Below are positions 54,037 through 62,578 of a stretch of DNA of 64,000 bases, piece by piece. The translations under genes were made by a program, and so were the position numbers. Source of the DNA: Saccharomonospora viridis DSM 43017. GTDB lineage: Bacteria > Actinomycetota > Actinomycetes > Mycobacteriales > Pseudonocardiaceae. The stretch is from assembly GCF_000023865.1 (NCBI RefSeq), contig NC_013159.1, positions 2,816,001 to 2,880,000 of the forward strand, given 5' to 3'. The notes beneath the pieces were generated by a model. It was not told the DNA's origin, made no database searches, and saw only the letters and a list, made by a program, of their open reading frames with translations. Within the stretch, counting starts at the first letter, position 1, and the number at the start of each line of letters is the position of its first letter.

Positions 54037-54243
54037 AGTCTCCTCTTTTGCCCGACTCCGGCCCGATGAGCCTCCGAACGGTCGGGGCAACCTGCACGCC
54101 AGGCGAGTTACGCCAGTCCCCGTTTTCGGCGAGACGTCAGCGCCGCCCGTCGAATCCGACCAGAGAGGCGACCGCCAGAGACGACCACGGGAAAGTGATC
54201 TAGAGCACAAGATGTTCGTGTTGATCCACCCGCGTCGCCATCG

Positions 54244-54891
54244 TCAATCGACTTGCTTTGGACCCACGGCACACCGAGACAGGGCCTCCACACCGCGACG
54301 CACCACGTCCGGCCAGCCCCCCGCGAACCCGCTCACGGCCGAGGCGAGGTGGGGTGACGAGGACAACTCCACCGCCTCGTAACCGAGACCGGCACGGCGT
54401 GCCCTGCGGGCGTTCTCGTGGGCGATCGCATGTCCGGCCACCAACGCGGTGATCGAGTAGGACCGTCCGAGCACCTCATAGGCGGGAACCCCGGCTTCGG
54501 CCAGAAGACGGCACAGTTCGTCGGCCAGGGCCAGATACGACGGCCCCAAGGGGGTGCGCTCCAACACGAGGGGGGCCGCCCACGGATGACGGACGAGGTG
54601 ATCGAACCAGTTCACCGCCAGGGCCACGACATCGTCACCGGCGTCGGCGAGCAGGCCGTCCAGCTCTCGCCCCAGCACGCGGTCGAGCGCCAGGTCGCGG
54701 AGATCGTCGCGTCCCCTCACGTGGCCGTAGAGGCTGGACTGTGCCACACCGAGCAGTTCGGCGACGCGCCGCATGGACAACGCCTCGGGCCCCTCACCGT
54801 CGAGGATCTCGACGGCCGCGTCGGCGAGCGCCGTGCCGGTGAGCACGCGCCTGCGCACCCGTCCCCTCGGTTCCGCCAGCCAGTAGGACAT
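54244..54891 (-). CDS. TetR family transcriptional regulator
   Basis: 215-residue TetR protein. RRVLTGTALADAAVEILDGEGPEALSMRRVAELLGVAQSSLYGHVRGRDDLRDLALD is the HTH; the C-terminal part has the TetR_C-like helices. Divergent from a GNAT acetyltransferase; a 21-bp palindrome in the 44-bp gap is the likely operator for both. Confidence 0.88.
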   Translation of the reverse strand: MSYWLAEPRGRVRRRVLTGTALADAAVEILDGEGPEALSMRRVAELLGVAQSSLYGHVRGRDDLRDLALDRVLGRELDGLLADAGDDVVALAVNWFDHLVRHPWAAPLVLERTPLGPSYLALADELCRLLAEAGVPAYEVLGRSYSITALVAGHAIAHENARRARRAGLGYEAVELSSSPHLASAVSGFAGGWPDVVRRGVEALSRCAVGPKQVD

Positions 54892-54905
54892 GGCACCATC
54901 CTAGT

Positions 54906-54926
54906 TAAACGAACATCGTTCGCTTA
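54906..54926. promoter_or_regulatory. TetR-type operator
   Basis: TAA.CGAAC and GTTCG.TTA around ATC: 21-bp near-perfect palindrome between divergent tetR and GNAT genes. Confidence 0.65.
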
Positions 54927-54935
54927 GGAGCTGCC

Positions 54936-55472
54936 GTGGGAATCACCGACTCCCTGCCCGTCACCCACGACGGAGTGCTGTTGCGCCCGCTGGCCGAAAT
55001 CGACGCCGAGGCCTACGCGGCCGGAACGAAGGACCCCACCGTGCGGCGCTACGCCCATCTGCCCCTGCCCGAGTACACGCCCGAGACCGTGCGCGACCTC
55101 GCGCGCGGCGAAGTCCGAAAAGGACTGGAAAGTGGACGTCTCGCGGTCCTGAGCATCCTCGACGCGACGACCGAGGCGTTCTTCGGCAGCCTGGTGCTGT
55201 TCGACGTCACAGAACACGAGGCGGAAGTCGGCTTCTGGCTTTCCCCGCACGCCCGAGGCCACGGCGTGGCGAGGCGAGCGCTGGCCGCGGCGACCCGGCT
55301 CGCCCGGCGACTCGGACTCCGCTCCCTCACCGCCCGCACCGACCCGGAGAACACCGCGTCCCGCCGCACGCTCGAGGCCGCCGGTTTCCACCCCGAGGGA
55401 GAACCCCAGCGGAGCACGACCCCGTCGGGCGCCCACGTCACCACCCAGCACTATCGCCTGCCCCTGGAGTGA
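54936..55472 (+). CDS. GNAT family N-acetyltransferase
   Basis: 178-residue RimJ/RimL-type acetyltransferase. VLLRPLAEIDAEAYAAGTKDPTVRRY start, VGFWLSPHARGHGVARRALAAATRLARRLGLRSLTARTDPENTASRRTLEAAGF contains the acetyl-CoA loop (Arg/Gly-x-x-Gly/Ala) and the Asn-x-Ala-Ser end. GTG start. Probably controlled by the divergent TetR. Substrate unknown; detoxification is a common role. Confidence 0.88.
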   Translation: MGITDSLPVTHDGVLLRPLAEIDAEAYAAGTKDPTVRRYAHLPLPEYTPETVRDLARGEVRKGLESGRLAVLSILDATTEAFFGSLVLFDVTEHEAEVGFWLSPHARGHGVARRALAAATRLARRLGLRSLTARTDPENTASRRTLEAAGFHPEGEPQRSTTPSGAHVTTQHYRLPLE

Positions 55473-55672
55473 CCGCCGCTCGGTCCCAGGGCAGCACATG
55501 GGTGCGGGCGGCGAGCTGCCGAGCTAGGCGCCGTGGGAACGGTGCCCGGTGTCGTCGTGGGTGGAGAGGTCTTCGTCCTCGCCCTCTGAGGCCGTTGCCT
55601 TCACCACACTCGGTAACCGATTGGTCTACAGTTCGTTGAGCTGCCCAACGGCATCGGCGCGTGGAGGAACCC

Positions 55673-56542
55673 ATGAACACTTCTGTCGCCCCGTCGATCG
55701 AACAGGTGGTCGACACGGAGCGGTACCCGTTGTTCCGGCCGGGCAGCGAGGCGTGGCACGCCGCGGTGGAGAAGGTGCGAGCAGACCTCGCCCGCGACGG
55801 CTGCAGCGTGTTGAGCGACTTCGTCCGCCCGGCCTACCACGACCTCCTGCGACGCGAAGGCGCGAGCATGGCGCCGCGCGCCCACGACGACGAGGAGGTC
55901 GTCAACGCCTACAACATCCCCGTCGACGCGGACCTGCCCGAGGACCACCCGGCCCGCATCCGACTGCACAAGCGCAACGCGTTCGTGGCCTACGACCACA
56001 TCCCCGCCGACGCGCTCATCCGCCACCTCTACACCGACGAACACTTCAAACGTTTCCTCGCCGCGTGCGTCGGACTCCCCGAGATCCACGAACTCGCCGA
56101 TCCGTTGGCCGCGTTGGTGCTCAACGTCGTACGCCCCGGCATGGACCACCCGTGGCACTTCGACACCAACGAGTTCGCCGTCTCGCTGCTGACGCAGGCC
56201 CCGGAGTCCGGCGGCGTGTTCGAGTACTGCCCCAACATCCGTTCGGAGACCGACGAGAACTTCGCCGACGTCCGCGCGGTGTTGACGGGGGAGGGACGGC
56301 ATCTGGTGCGACGGCTGACCCTGCGCACCGGCGACCTGCAACTGTTCCGGGGCCGCTTCGCCCTGCACCGGGTGACTCCCCCGGAAGGAAACACCGAGCG
56401 GCACACCGCGATCTTCGCCTACAGCGCGCGACCCGGCGTGGTGGGCAGTACCGCCCGCACGCGGCAGTTGTTCGGCCGGGTCACCGAGGCGCACCTGGCC
56501 GCCGAGGGGCGAGCCGTGCGGAGCGATTCGCTGCTGGCCTGA
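55673..56542 (+). CDS. Fe(II)/2-oxoglutarate-type oxygenase, substrate unknown
   Basis: 289-residue jelly-roll oxygenase. HxD motif in HPWHFDTNEF (His162, Asp164), distal LHRVTP (His232) and Arg243 in NTERHTAIFAY give the usual iron and 2-oxoglutarate ligands. GGVFEYCPNIRSETDENF lies between. I recognise the ArpA/HalD-like broad family but no defined member. ATG 55673 preferred (ATG 55661 in frame). 31 bp before the carnitine acyltransferase gene, same strand, so probably one operon. Confidence 0.75.
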   Translation: MNTSVAPSIEQVVDTERYPLFRPGSEAWHAAVEKVRADLARDGCSVLSDFVRPAYHDLLRREGASMAPRAHDDEEVVNAYNIPVDADLPEDHPARIRLHKRNAFVAYDHIPADALIRHLYTDEHFKRFLAACVGLPEIHELADPLAALVLNVVRPGMDHPWHFDTNEFAVSLLTQAPESGGVFEYCPNIRSETDENFADVRAVLTGEGRHLVRRLTLRTGDLQLFRGRFALHRVTPPEGNTERHTAIFAYSARPGVVGSTARTRQLFGRVTEAHLAAEGRAVRSDSLLA

Positions 56543-56573
56543 CCGAGAACACCGACCTTTTCGAGGACCACCC

Positions 56574-58358
56574 GTGACCCACACCGAACCGACATCCACC
56601 TTCGCCTACGAGGATCGGCTCCCCCGTGTCCCCCTGCCGACACTGGAGGAGACCTGCGACCGCTTCCTGGAGTGGTGCGCACCGCTGCTGACCGACGAGC
56701 AACGGTCGGTCACCGAAGCGGCGGTGGCCGAGTTCCTGCGTCCCGACAGCCCGGCCCGCACGCTGCACGCCGCGCTGGAGGAGTTCGACGCCTCCGACGG
56801 CGTGCGTAGCTGGCTGGATCTCTTCTGGCCCTCCCGCTACCTGGGCAGACGCGACCGCATCGCGCTCAACGCCAACTTCTTCTTCCTGTTCCGCGAGTCC
56901 GAGCACGACCAGATCACCGCAACCGCCCGCCTCATTTCATCCACAGTGGACTACAAACTGCGGCTCGACGCCGAGGAGATCCCTCCGGTGGTCCAGCGGG
57001 GCAAACCGCTGTCCATGGAGCAGGTCAGGTACCTGTTCTCCACCACGCGCATCCCCGGCCCCCGGCAGGACACCGTCCGCGCCCCCTACAGCGACGCGGA
57101 GCCCGGTCCCTCCCGCGCCCGGCACGTCGCCGTGTTCCACCGAGGCCACCTCTTCCGTATGGACGTCATCGCCGAGGACGGTGAACCGCTGTCGGTGGCC
57201 GACCTGAAGGCCGGACTGCGGGCGATCGTCGACGCGAGCGCCACCCGCGCCGAGTTCCCCGTCGGGCACCTCACCACCAAGGCCCGCGCCGAGTGGGCCG
57301 AGAGCCGGGACGCCCTCCGCCGGCTCGACGGCAACGCCGAGGCACTCGACGCTCTGGAGACCGCGCTGTTCTGCGTCTGCCTCGACGACCACACCCCGGC
57401 CGACGAGAAGGACGCCTGCGACCACCTGCTGCACGGGGACAGCGGCAACCGGTGGTTCGACAAGTCGGTGTCGTTCATCGTGTTCGCCGACGGCACGGCG
57501 GGCATCAACATCGAGCACTGCGGGCTCGACGGCACCACCGTGCTGTCGTTCGTCGACACGGTGCTCACCACGCAGCCGCCCGCCCGCGAGTCGAAGGGCA
57601 CGCCCGCCGTCAGTCCGATCTCCTTCACCCTCGACGACGCGCTGCGAGACGACATCCGCGCCGCGGGCACCGCGTTCGCCGACTACGCCGCCGCGACCGC
57701 CACGACCACCGTGTCCTTCGACGACATCGGCTCCACCCGGATCAAGGAACTCGGCGTGTCACCGGACGCGTTCATGCAACTGGCTTACCAACTCGCGCAC
57801 AAACGCGCCAAGGGCTTCACCGGCGCGACCTACGAATCGATCGCCACCCGTCAATATCAGAACGGGCGCACGGAGGCGATGCGCGTGGTGACCCCCGAGG
57901 TGCTGCGTTTCGTCGACGTCATGGACAGCCCTGACGCCGACCCCGCCGAACGCGTTGCGGCGTTCCGTGCCGCGGCGGCCAAACACGTGGCCCGGGCCAA
58001 GGAATGCCGGCTGGGACAAGCTCCCGAACAGCACCTGTGGGAACTGCAGCTCATCGCGAAACGGCGGGGAGCCGAACTCGGGGTCACCGATCAGCTCCCC
58101 CTCTACGACACGCCGGGCTGGTTGATCATGCGGGACGACTACCTGAGTACCAGTTCGGCACCCTCGGCCAACATCCAGTACTTCGGGTTCGGCTCCACCA
58201 GCAGCCATTGCATCGGGGTCGCCTACGTGCTGCTGCCCGATCGCGTCAACCTGTACCTGAGCACACCTCGACCGGTCGCCGAGCACATGTACGCGTTCGC
58301 CGAGGACCTGACCGTCGCGGTGTACGAGCTGGAGGACCTACTCCTGAGCGACGGCTGA
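56574..58358 (+). CDS. Choline/carnitine O-acyltransferase family protein
   Basis: 594-residue member of the carnitine/choline acyltransferase family, rare in bacteria. Begins PRVPLPTLEETCDRFLEW as in eukaryotic CrAT/ChAT; ALNANFFFLF and KPLSMEQVRYLFSTTRIP follow; catalytic His315 is in NIEHCGLDGTT; YQNGRTEAMR and the LSTSSA motif with YFGFGSTSSHCIGVAYVLLPDRVNLYL complete both halves. All expected catalytic residues are visible. It transfers an acyl group between CoA and a quaternary-ammonium or other alcohol. GTG start. Paired with the upstream oxygenase. Confidence 0.88.
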   Translation: MTHTEPTSTFAYEDRLPRVPLPTLEETCDRFLEWCAPLLTDEQRSVTEAAVAEFLRPDSPARTLHAALEEFDASDGVRSWLDLFWPSRYLGRRDRIALNANFFFLFRESEHDQITATARLISSTVDYKLRLDAEEIPPVVQRGKPLSMEQVRYLFSTTRIPGPRQDTVRAPYSDAEPGPSRARHVAVFHRGHLFRMDVIAEDGEPLSVADLKAGLRAIVDASATRAEFPVGHLTTKARAEWAESRDALRRLDGNAEALDALETALFCVCLDDHTPADEKDACDHLLHGDSGNRWFDKSVSFIVFADGTAGINIEHCGLDGTTVLSFVDTVLTTQPPARESKGTPAVSPISFTLDDALRDDIRAAGTAFADYAAATATTTVSFDDIGSTRIKELGVSPDAFMQLAYQLAHKRAKGFTGATYESIATRQYQNGRTEAMRVVTPEVLRFVDVMDSPDADPAERVAAFRAAAAKHVARAKECRLGQAPEQHLWELQLIAKRRGAELGVTDQLPLYDTPGWLIMRDDYLSTSSAPSANIQYFGFGSTSSHCIGVAYVLLPDRVNLYLSTPRPVAEHMYAFAEDLTVAVYELEDLLLSDG

Positions 58359-58367
58359 CGCAAGACG

Positions 58368-59180
58368 TCAACGGCTCCGCCGCGACGGTGGATTGGGCGG
58401 AACCGCCGGGGTCGGGCCGTCGGCGTCCTCCCGCAGTCTGCGGGCGATGCCGTCGGCCGCGGCGCGCAGGTCGGGAACGAGTTTGGGCAGGTCGGCACGG
58501 ACCGAGTGCACCACCACTCCGATCGCACCGGCAGGCTCGCCCGACTCCGCCGGGATCGGCACGGCCACCGAACACGAACCGAGGGTCATCTCCTCGTTCG
58601 TGAGCGCGTAGCCGCGGACGGCCGTCGCCCGCAACTCCCGCAACAGCCTTCCCCGTTCGGTGATCGTGTATCGCGTGTGCCGCACCAAAGGTCTTTCCAC
58701 ATAGGATTGAATGACGTTCGGGTCGGCGTGGGCGAGCAGTGCCTTGCCCACGCCGGTGGTGTGGAGCGGAAGCCGCGTCCCGACCCGGGAGATGGTCGGC
58801 ACCGATCTGTGCCCGGAGAGTTTCTCCACGTAGAGGGCGTCGAAACCGTCACGGACGGCGAGGTGGATGTTCTCCCGTGTCGCCTCGTACAAATCCTGCA
58901 GGAACGGCAACGCGGTCTCGCGGAGCCTGTTCGACACGGGTGCGAGCGAGCCGATCTCCCACAGCGCCAACCCGATCCGGTAGTGGCCGTCCTCGTCGCG
59001 TTCGAGCGCACGCTGCCGTTCGAGCTGCCCGGCCAGTCGATGCGCCGTCGCGAGCGGCAGCCCCGCCCGTCGCGCGAGTTCGGTCAACGACAGGCGCGGA
59101 TGAGCCGAATCGAAGGCGCCAAGGAGAGCGAACACCCGGCCGGTCACCGACTCACCCGGTTTGCCGGTGTTCCCCGCCAT
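58368..59180 (-). CDS. IclR family transcriptional regulator, likely PobR-type
   Basis: 270-residue IclR regulator. HTH segment SVTGRVFALLGAFDSAHPRLSLTELARRAGLPLATAHRLAGQLERQRALERDEDGHYRIGLALWEIG, then effector domain (VGTRLPLHTTGVGKALLAHADP). Divergent from pobA across 147 bp carrying a 15-bp inverted repeat, so it likely responds to 4-hydroxybenzoate and controls pobA. Confidence 0.9.
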   Translation of the reverse strand: MAGNTGKPGESVTGRVFALLGAFDSAHPRLSLTELARRAGLPLATAHRLAGQLERQRALERDEDGHYRIGLALWEIGSLAPVSNRLRETALPFLQDLYEATRENIHLAVRDGFDALYVEKLSGHRSVPTISRVGTRLPLHTTGVGKALLAHADPNVIQSYVERPLVRHTRYTITERGRLLRELRATAVRGYALTNEEMTLGSCSVAVPIPAESGEPAGAIGVVVHSVRADLPKLVPDLRAAADGIARRLREDADGPTPAVPPNPPSRRSR

Positions 59181-59251
59181 CTCTGCCCTTCCCCTCGTCA
59201 CCGCGTTCCGACACCCGGTGTGACGCCACACTGTAGCCACCGGGACGTCGA

Positions 59252-59263
59252 CCACCATGGTGG
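59252..59263. promoter_or_regulatory. 12-bp palindrome in iclR-pobA gap
   Basis: CCACCATGGTGG is self-complementary and lies 5 bp from the next repeat. Possible half of a composite operator. Confidence 0.35.
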
Positions 59264-59267
59264 GCAT

Positions 59268-59282
59268 TTCCACTGAGTGGAA
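59268..59282. promoter_or_regulatory. Candidate IclR operator for pobA
   Basis: TTCCAC-TGA-GTGGAA, perfect 6-bp arms, in the divergent iclR/pobA promoter region and 46 bp before the pobA ATG. Confidence 0.55.
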
Positions 59283-59327
59283 GTCAAAGCTGGTCAGGTC
59301 GGTGCTGTGAGTCGTTGAGTGAGGCGC

Positions 59328-60503
59328 ATGCGAACGCAAGTCGGAATCGTGGGAGCCGGCCCCGCCGGTCTGATGCTCTCCTTGTTGCTGGCGGAACGGG
59401 GTATCGACTCCGTCATCGTCGAGGCGCGCAGCCGCACGGCGATCGAACAGACCATTCGTGCGGGTGTCCTCGAACAGGGCACGGTGGAACTGCTCAAACA
59501 GTGCGGCGTCGGTGACCGGGCCATGACCGAGGGCGCCAGGCATGACGGCATCGAGCTCCGGTTCCGCGGGGAAGGGCATCGGATCGACTTCGCGGGCCTG
59601 GTGGGGCGGTCGGTGTGGCTGTATCCGCAGCACGAGGTGCTCACCGACCTCATCGCCGCGCGTCTTGCGGCGGGTGCCGACATCCGGTTCGAATGCTCCG
59701 ACGTCGAGCTTCGTGAGGTCACGTCCGACCGGCCGGTGATCGCGTTCACCGAGGCCGACGGGACGCGGGTCGAGCTGGAGTGCGACGTGATCGCAGGCTG
59801 TGACGGCTCCGCGGGGATCAGCAGGAAGAGTATCCCGGCCTCCGTCCGCACCGATCATTTCCGGGCCTATCCCTTCGGCTGGTTCGGCATCCTGGCCGAG
59901 GCCCCGCAGTCGGCCCCCGAACTGATCTACGCCCACTCCGAGCACGGGTTCGCCTTGATCAGCACGCGAACGCCGACAGTGCAGCGGATGTACTTCCAGT
60001 GCGACCCCGAGGAGGACGCCGAAGCCTGGAGCGACGACCGCATCTGGGAAGAACTGCAGAAGCGCGTGGCCGGGAACGGTTTCCGGCTGATCGAAGGCCG
60101 CATCTTCCAGCGCAGTGTGCTCCCGATGCGCAGCTACGTCTGCGAACCCATGCAGTACGGACGGCTGTTCCTCGCGGGGGACGCCGCCCACACCGTCCCA
60201 CCCACCGGTGCGAAGGGACTGAACCTCGCCGTCGCCGACGTGCTGGTCCTGGCGCGGGCCCTCGAGTCCTTCTACTCGACCGGGTCCACCGAACGGTTGG
60301 AGAACTACGGTGCCACCGCATCGCGCCGTGTGTGGCGGGCCCAGCATTTCTCCTGGTGGATGACTTCGATGCTGCACCTCGACCCGCACGGCAGCCCCTT
60401 CGACCTGCGGCGTCAGCTCGGAGAGCTCGAATCCGTCACCAGCAGTGTCGCGGGTTCGACCTACCTTGCCGAGGCCTACACCGGGTGGCCACTGTCCCTC
60501 TGA
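59328..60503 (+). CDS. pobA: 4-hydroxybenzoate 3-monooxygenase
   Basis: 391-residue flavoprotein hydroxylase converting 4-hydroxybenzoate to protocatechuate with NAD(P)H and O2. VGIVGAGPAGLMLSLLLAERG (FAD), the PobA-specific RAGVLEQGTVELL, and GRLFLAGDAAHTVPPTGAKGLNLAVADV (second FAD motif) are all present; length matches the family. ATG 59328 chosen, three codons after another ATG. No pca genes are in the window. Confidence 0.93.
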   Translation: MRTQVGIVGAGPAGLMLSLLLAERGIDSVIVEARSRTAIEQTIRAGVLEQGTVELLKQCGVGDRAMTEGARHDGIELRFRGEGHRIDFAGLVGRSVWLYPQHEVLTDLIAARLAAGADIRFECSDVELREVTSDRPVIAFTEADGTRVELECDVIAGCDGSAGISRKSIPASVRTDHFRAYPFGWFGILAEAPQSAPELIYAHSEHGFALISTRTPTVQRMYFQCDPEEDAEAWSDDRIWEELQKRVAGNGFRLIEGRIFQRSVLPMRSYVCEPMQYGRLFLAGDAAHTVPPTGAKGLNLAVADVLVLARALESFYSTGSTERLENYGATASRRVWRAQHFSWWMTSMLHLDPHGSPFDLRRQLGELESVTSSVAGSTYLAEAYTGWPLSL

Positions 60504-60539
60504 CGCGGGTGCCGTCAGCGGTGGTGGGACGATGATGGT

Positions 60540-61040
60540 GTGACAGCGGATCGTCCCACCACCGGAACACCGTCTCCGAAGCCGGAGCCTCCTCTGACGC
60601 TGTATCTGGTCAAGCGACTCGAACTCGTCGTGCGCGCGTTGCTGGACGACGCTCTGCGCCCGCTCGGATTGACCACACTGCAGTACACGGCGCTGAGCGT
60701 GCTGCAGCGACGTGGTGGACTGTCCTCGGCTCAACTGGCGCGCCGATCGTTCCTCCGCCCGCAGACCATGCACGAGATGGTGTTGACCCTCGAACAGCGC
60801 GGGTTGATCAGCCGGGAACGCGATCCCCGCAACCGGCGCGTCCTCCTCGCCAATCTCACCGACGAGGGCAAGGCGCTTCTCGCGCGGTGTGAGCCCTTGG
60901 TGCTCGAATTGGAGGAACGATTGCTGTCCCAGCTCGATCCGGGTGAGCGGCACCTGTTCCGGGACAGCCTGGAACGCGGTATCTCGGCGCTCGGAGCACT
61001 GGCACACGGCACGAAATCGCGTGGTGAGGCGACCGGCTGA
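60540..61040 (+). CDS. MarR family transcriptional regulator
   Basis: 166-residue MarR protein: LTLYLVKRLELVVRALLDDALRPLGLTTLQYTALSVLQRRGGLSSAQLARRSFLRPQTMHEMVLTLEQRGLISRERDPRNRRVLLANLT is the winged helix with wing motif DPRNRR. GTG start, 36 bp after pobA and on the same strand. Could regulate aromatic catabolism or the convergent MFS exporter. Confidence 0.88.
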   Translation: MTADRPTTGTPSPKPEPPLTLYLVKRLELVVRALLDDALRPLGLTTLQYTALSVLQRRGGLSSAQLARRSFLRPQTMHEMVLTLEQRGLISRERDPRNRRVLLANLTDEGKALLARCEPLVLELEERLLSQLDPGERHLFRDSLERGISALGALAHGTKSRGEATG

Positions 61041-61141
61041 GTGGGGGCGCGGGCCCGGTGTGTGGCCGCCCGGAGCGGGAGGCCACCGCAAGGCGTCCGC
61101 GTTCGACGGGATGTTCCGGTGAAGAGGTGTCGCGACGCGGG

Positions 61142-62341
61142 TCACCGGTACTGCCTGGAGGCAGTACGGCTGTCGTGGGGATCGCTCGCTCGATTCGCCG
61201 AGAGGAGCAGGACGATCGCCGATGTCCCGAAGACCGCGGCCACGAGCGGAAGCGCCCCGACGCCCACCGAGGCGAGCGTGGTGCCGCCGACCGCTCCACC
61301 GATGGCCACGCCGAGGTAGGTACCGGAGGTGTTCAACGCCAGGGCTTGCGGCGCGACGGGACCGGCGAGGATGTGCAGCCGTGCCTGGATCGCGGGGGAG
61401 TTCCAGAACGCGATCCCTCCCCACACGGCCGCCACGGCGTAGATCAGCGGCGCCGGGGCCGGTCGGAGCAGCCACAGGCCCCACAGACCGAGCATGGTGG
61501 CGAGGAAGACACCGATGCCGAAGGTGAGCGTGCGATCGGGTCCCCAGCGATCGGTGGCACTGCCTCCGAGCCAGATCCCGAGGATTCCGGCACAGCCGGA
61601 GAGGCCGAACACGAAGGCCCGCTCGTTCACCCCAGCGGCGGCGGCCTCGGCCAGGTAGGGCGCGAGGTAGGTGAGCATCATCATGGAGCCGGTCATCAAC
61701 GCCGTGTTCGCCAGCAGCCCCAACGAGATCGCGGGGCGACGCAGCGTTCGCAGCTGTTCGCCGAGGCGGGGCACGTCCTCGAGCCGATGCCGTCGGGGAA
61801 GCGTGGCGAGCACCGCGACCAGGACGCACAGCCCCGCGGCGGACGCGGTGACGAAGGTGGCCCGCCAGCCGAGAGCACCGCCGATCCACGTTCCCAACGG
61901 GACGCCGGCGGCGATGGAACCGGTGACGCCGAGGGAGACGACGGCGATGTACCTGCCGGCGCGTCCCTTCGGGGCGTGCATGGCGGCGAAGGCGAAGGCC
62001 GCGGGGGTCATGCTCGCCGCCGCGGCGGCGGCCACCACCCGCAGCCCCAGCAACACGGTGAACGAAGGGGTCGCCGCCGCGGTGAGGTTCGCCCCGGCGA
62101 ACACGAGTAACGCGACGACGAACAGCGGCCTACGCGGCAGACGCGCGAAGGCCACCGCGGCGACGGGTGCGGCGACTGCCACGGTGAGGGAGAAAACGGT
62201 GACCAGCTGGCCCGCCTGCCCCTCGCTGACGTTCAGGTCGTGGGCGAGTTCGGGGAGGATGCCCGCGATCACGTAGTCGTCGGTGTAGAGGACGAATGTG
62301 GCCGAAAGAAGCGTGAACAACCATGCGGGCGCCCGGTGCAC
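61142..62341 (-). CDS. MFS transporter (DHA1/AraJ type)
   Basis: 399-residue major facilitator protein with 12 predicted TM helices. LFTLLSATFVLYTDDYVIAGILPELAHDLNVSEGQAGQLV, VFARLPRRPLFVV-like loop 2-3 (here AFARLPRRPLFVV), and GLRVVAAAAAASMTPAAFAFAA match drug or sugar efflux permeases. A pair of TCACA-N2-TGTGA palindromes upstream (62484-62518) is a probable operator. Substrate unknown. Confidence 0.87.
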   Translation of the reverse strand: MHRAPAWLFTLLSATFVLYTDDYVIAGILPELAHDLNVSEGQAGQLVTVFSLTVAVAAPVAAVAFARLPRRPLFVVALLVFAGANLTAAATPSFTVLLGLRVVAAAAAASMTPAAFAFAAMHAPKGRAGRYIAVVSLGVTGSIAAGVPLGTWIGGALGWRATFVTASAAGLCVLVAVLATLPRRHRLEDVPRLGEQLRTLRRPAISLGLLANTALMTGSMMMLTYLAPYLAEAAAAGVNERAFVFGLSGCAGILGIWLGGSATDRWGPDRTLTFGIGVFLATMLGLWGLWLLRPAPAPLIYAVAAVWGGIAFWNSPAIQARLHILAGPVAPQALALNTSGTYLGVAIGGAVGGTTLASVGVGALPLVAAVFGTSAIVLLLSANRASDPHDSRTASRQYR

Positions 62342-62483
62342 GTCCGTGCCCTCCAGGTGATCGACGGTCGGATGACCGCGAGCGGGGTTCCGACGAAACC
62401 GAGGCCCAGTGGGAACTCCGGATCAGCCGGTTCGTCCGACAGCGGCGGCCATGAGGGTGTGCGGTTGAGCGCACCCCAGACTA

Positions 62484-62518
62484 TCACAGGTGTGACAGAC
62501 CGGGGTCACAGCTGTGAC
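62484..62518. promoter_or_regulatory. Tandem palindromic operator upstream of MFS gene
   Basis: TCACA-GG-TGTGA (62484-62495) and GTCACA-GC-TGTGAC, a perfect 14-bp palindrome (62505-62518). The centres are 22 bp apart, two helical turns, so two dimers could bind the same face. 143 bp upstream of the MFS ATG. Regulator unknown. Confidence 0.55.
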
Positions 62519-62578
62519 AGTCCAGGGTGCGCAGCTTGGGACCGCACCGAAATCACGCCGTCGACGGACCTCGACCGA

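Noticed and set aside
53708-54097. Minus-strand frame read as a complete 129-residue protein
   Set aside because: Its start and end belong to different relics (carbamoyltransferase and antisense glycosyltransferase), so it is not a gene.
58368-61889. Very long minus-strand frame (over 1100 codons) spanning iclR, pobA and the MFS region
   Set aside because: Only its last 270 codons (iclR) have family motifs; the rest runs antisense to pobA and marR, whose own frames are clearly genuine.
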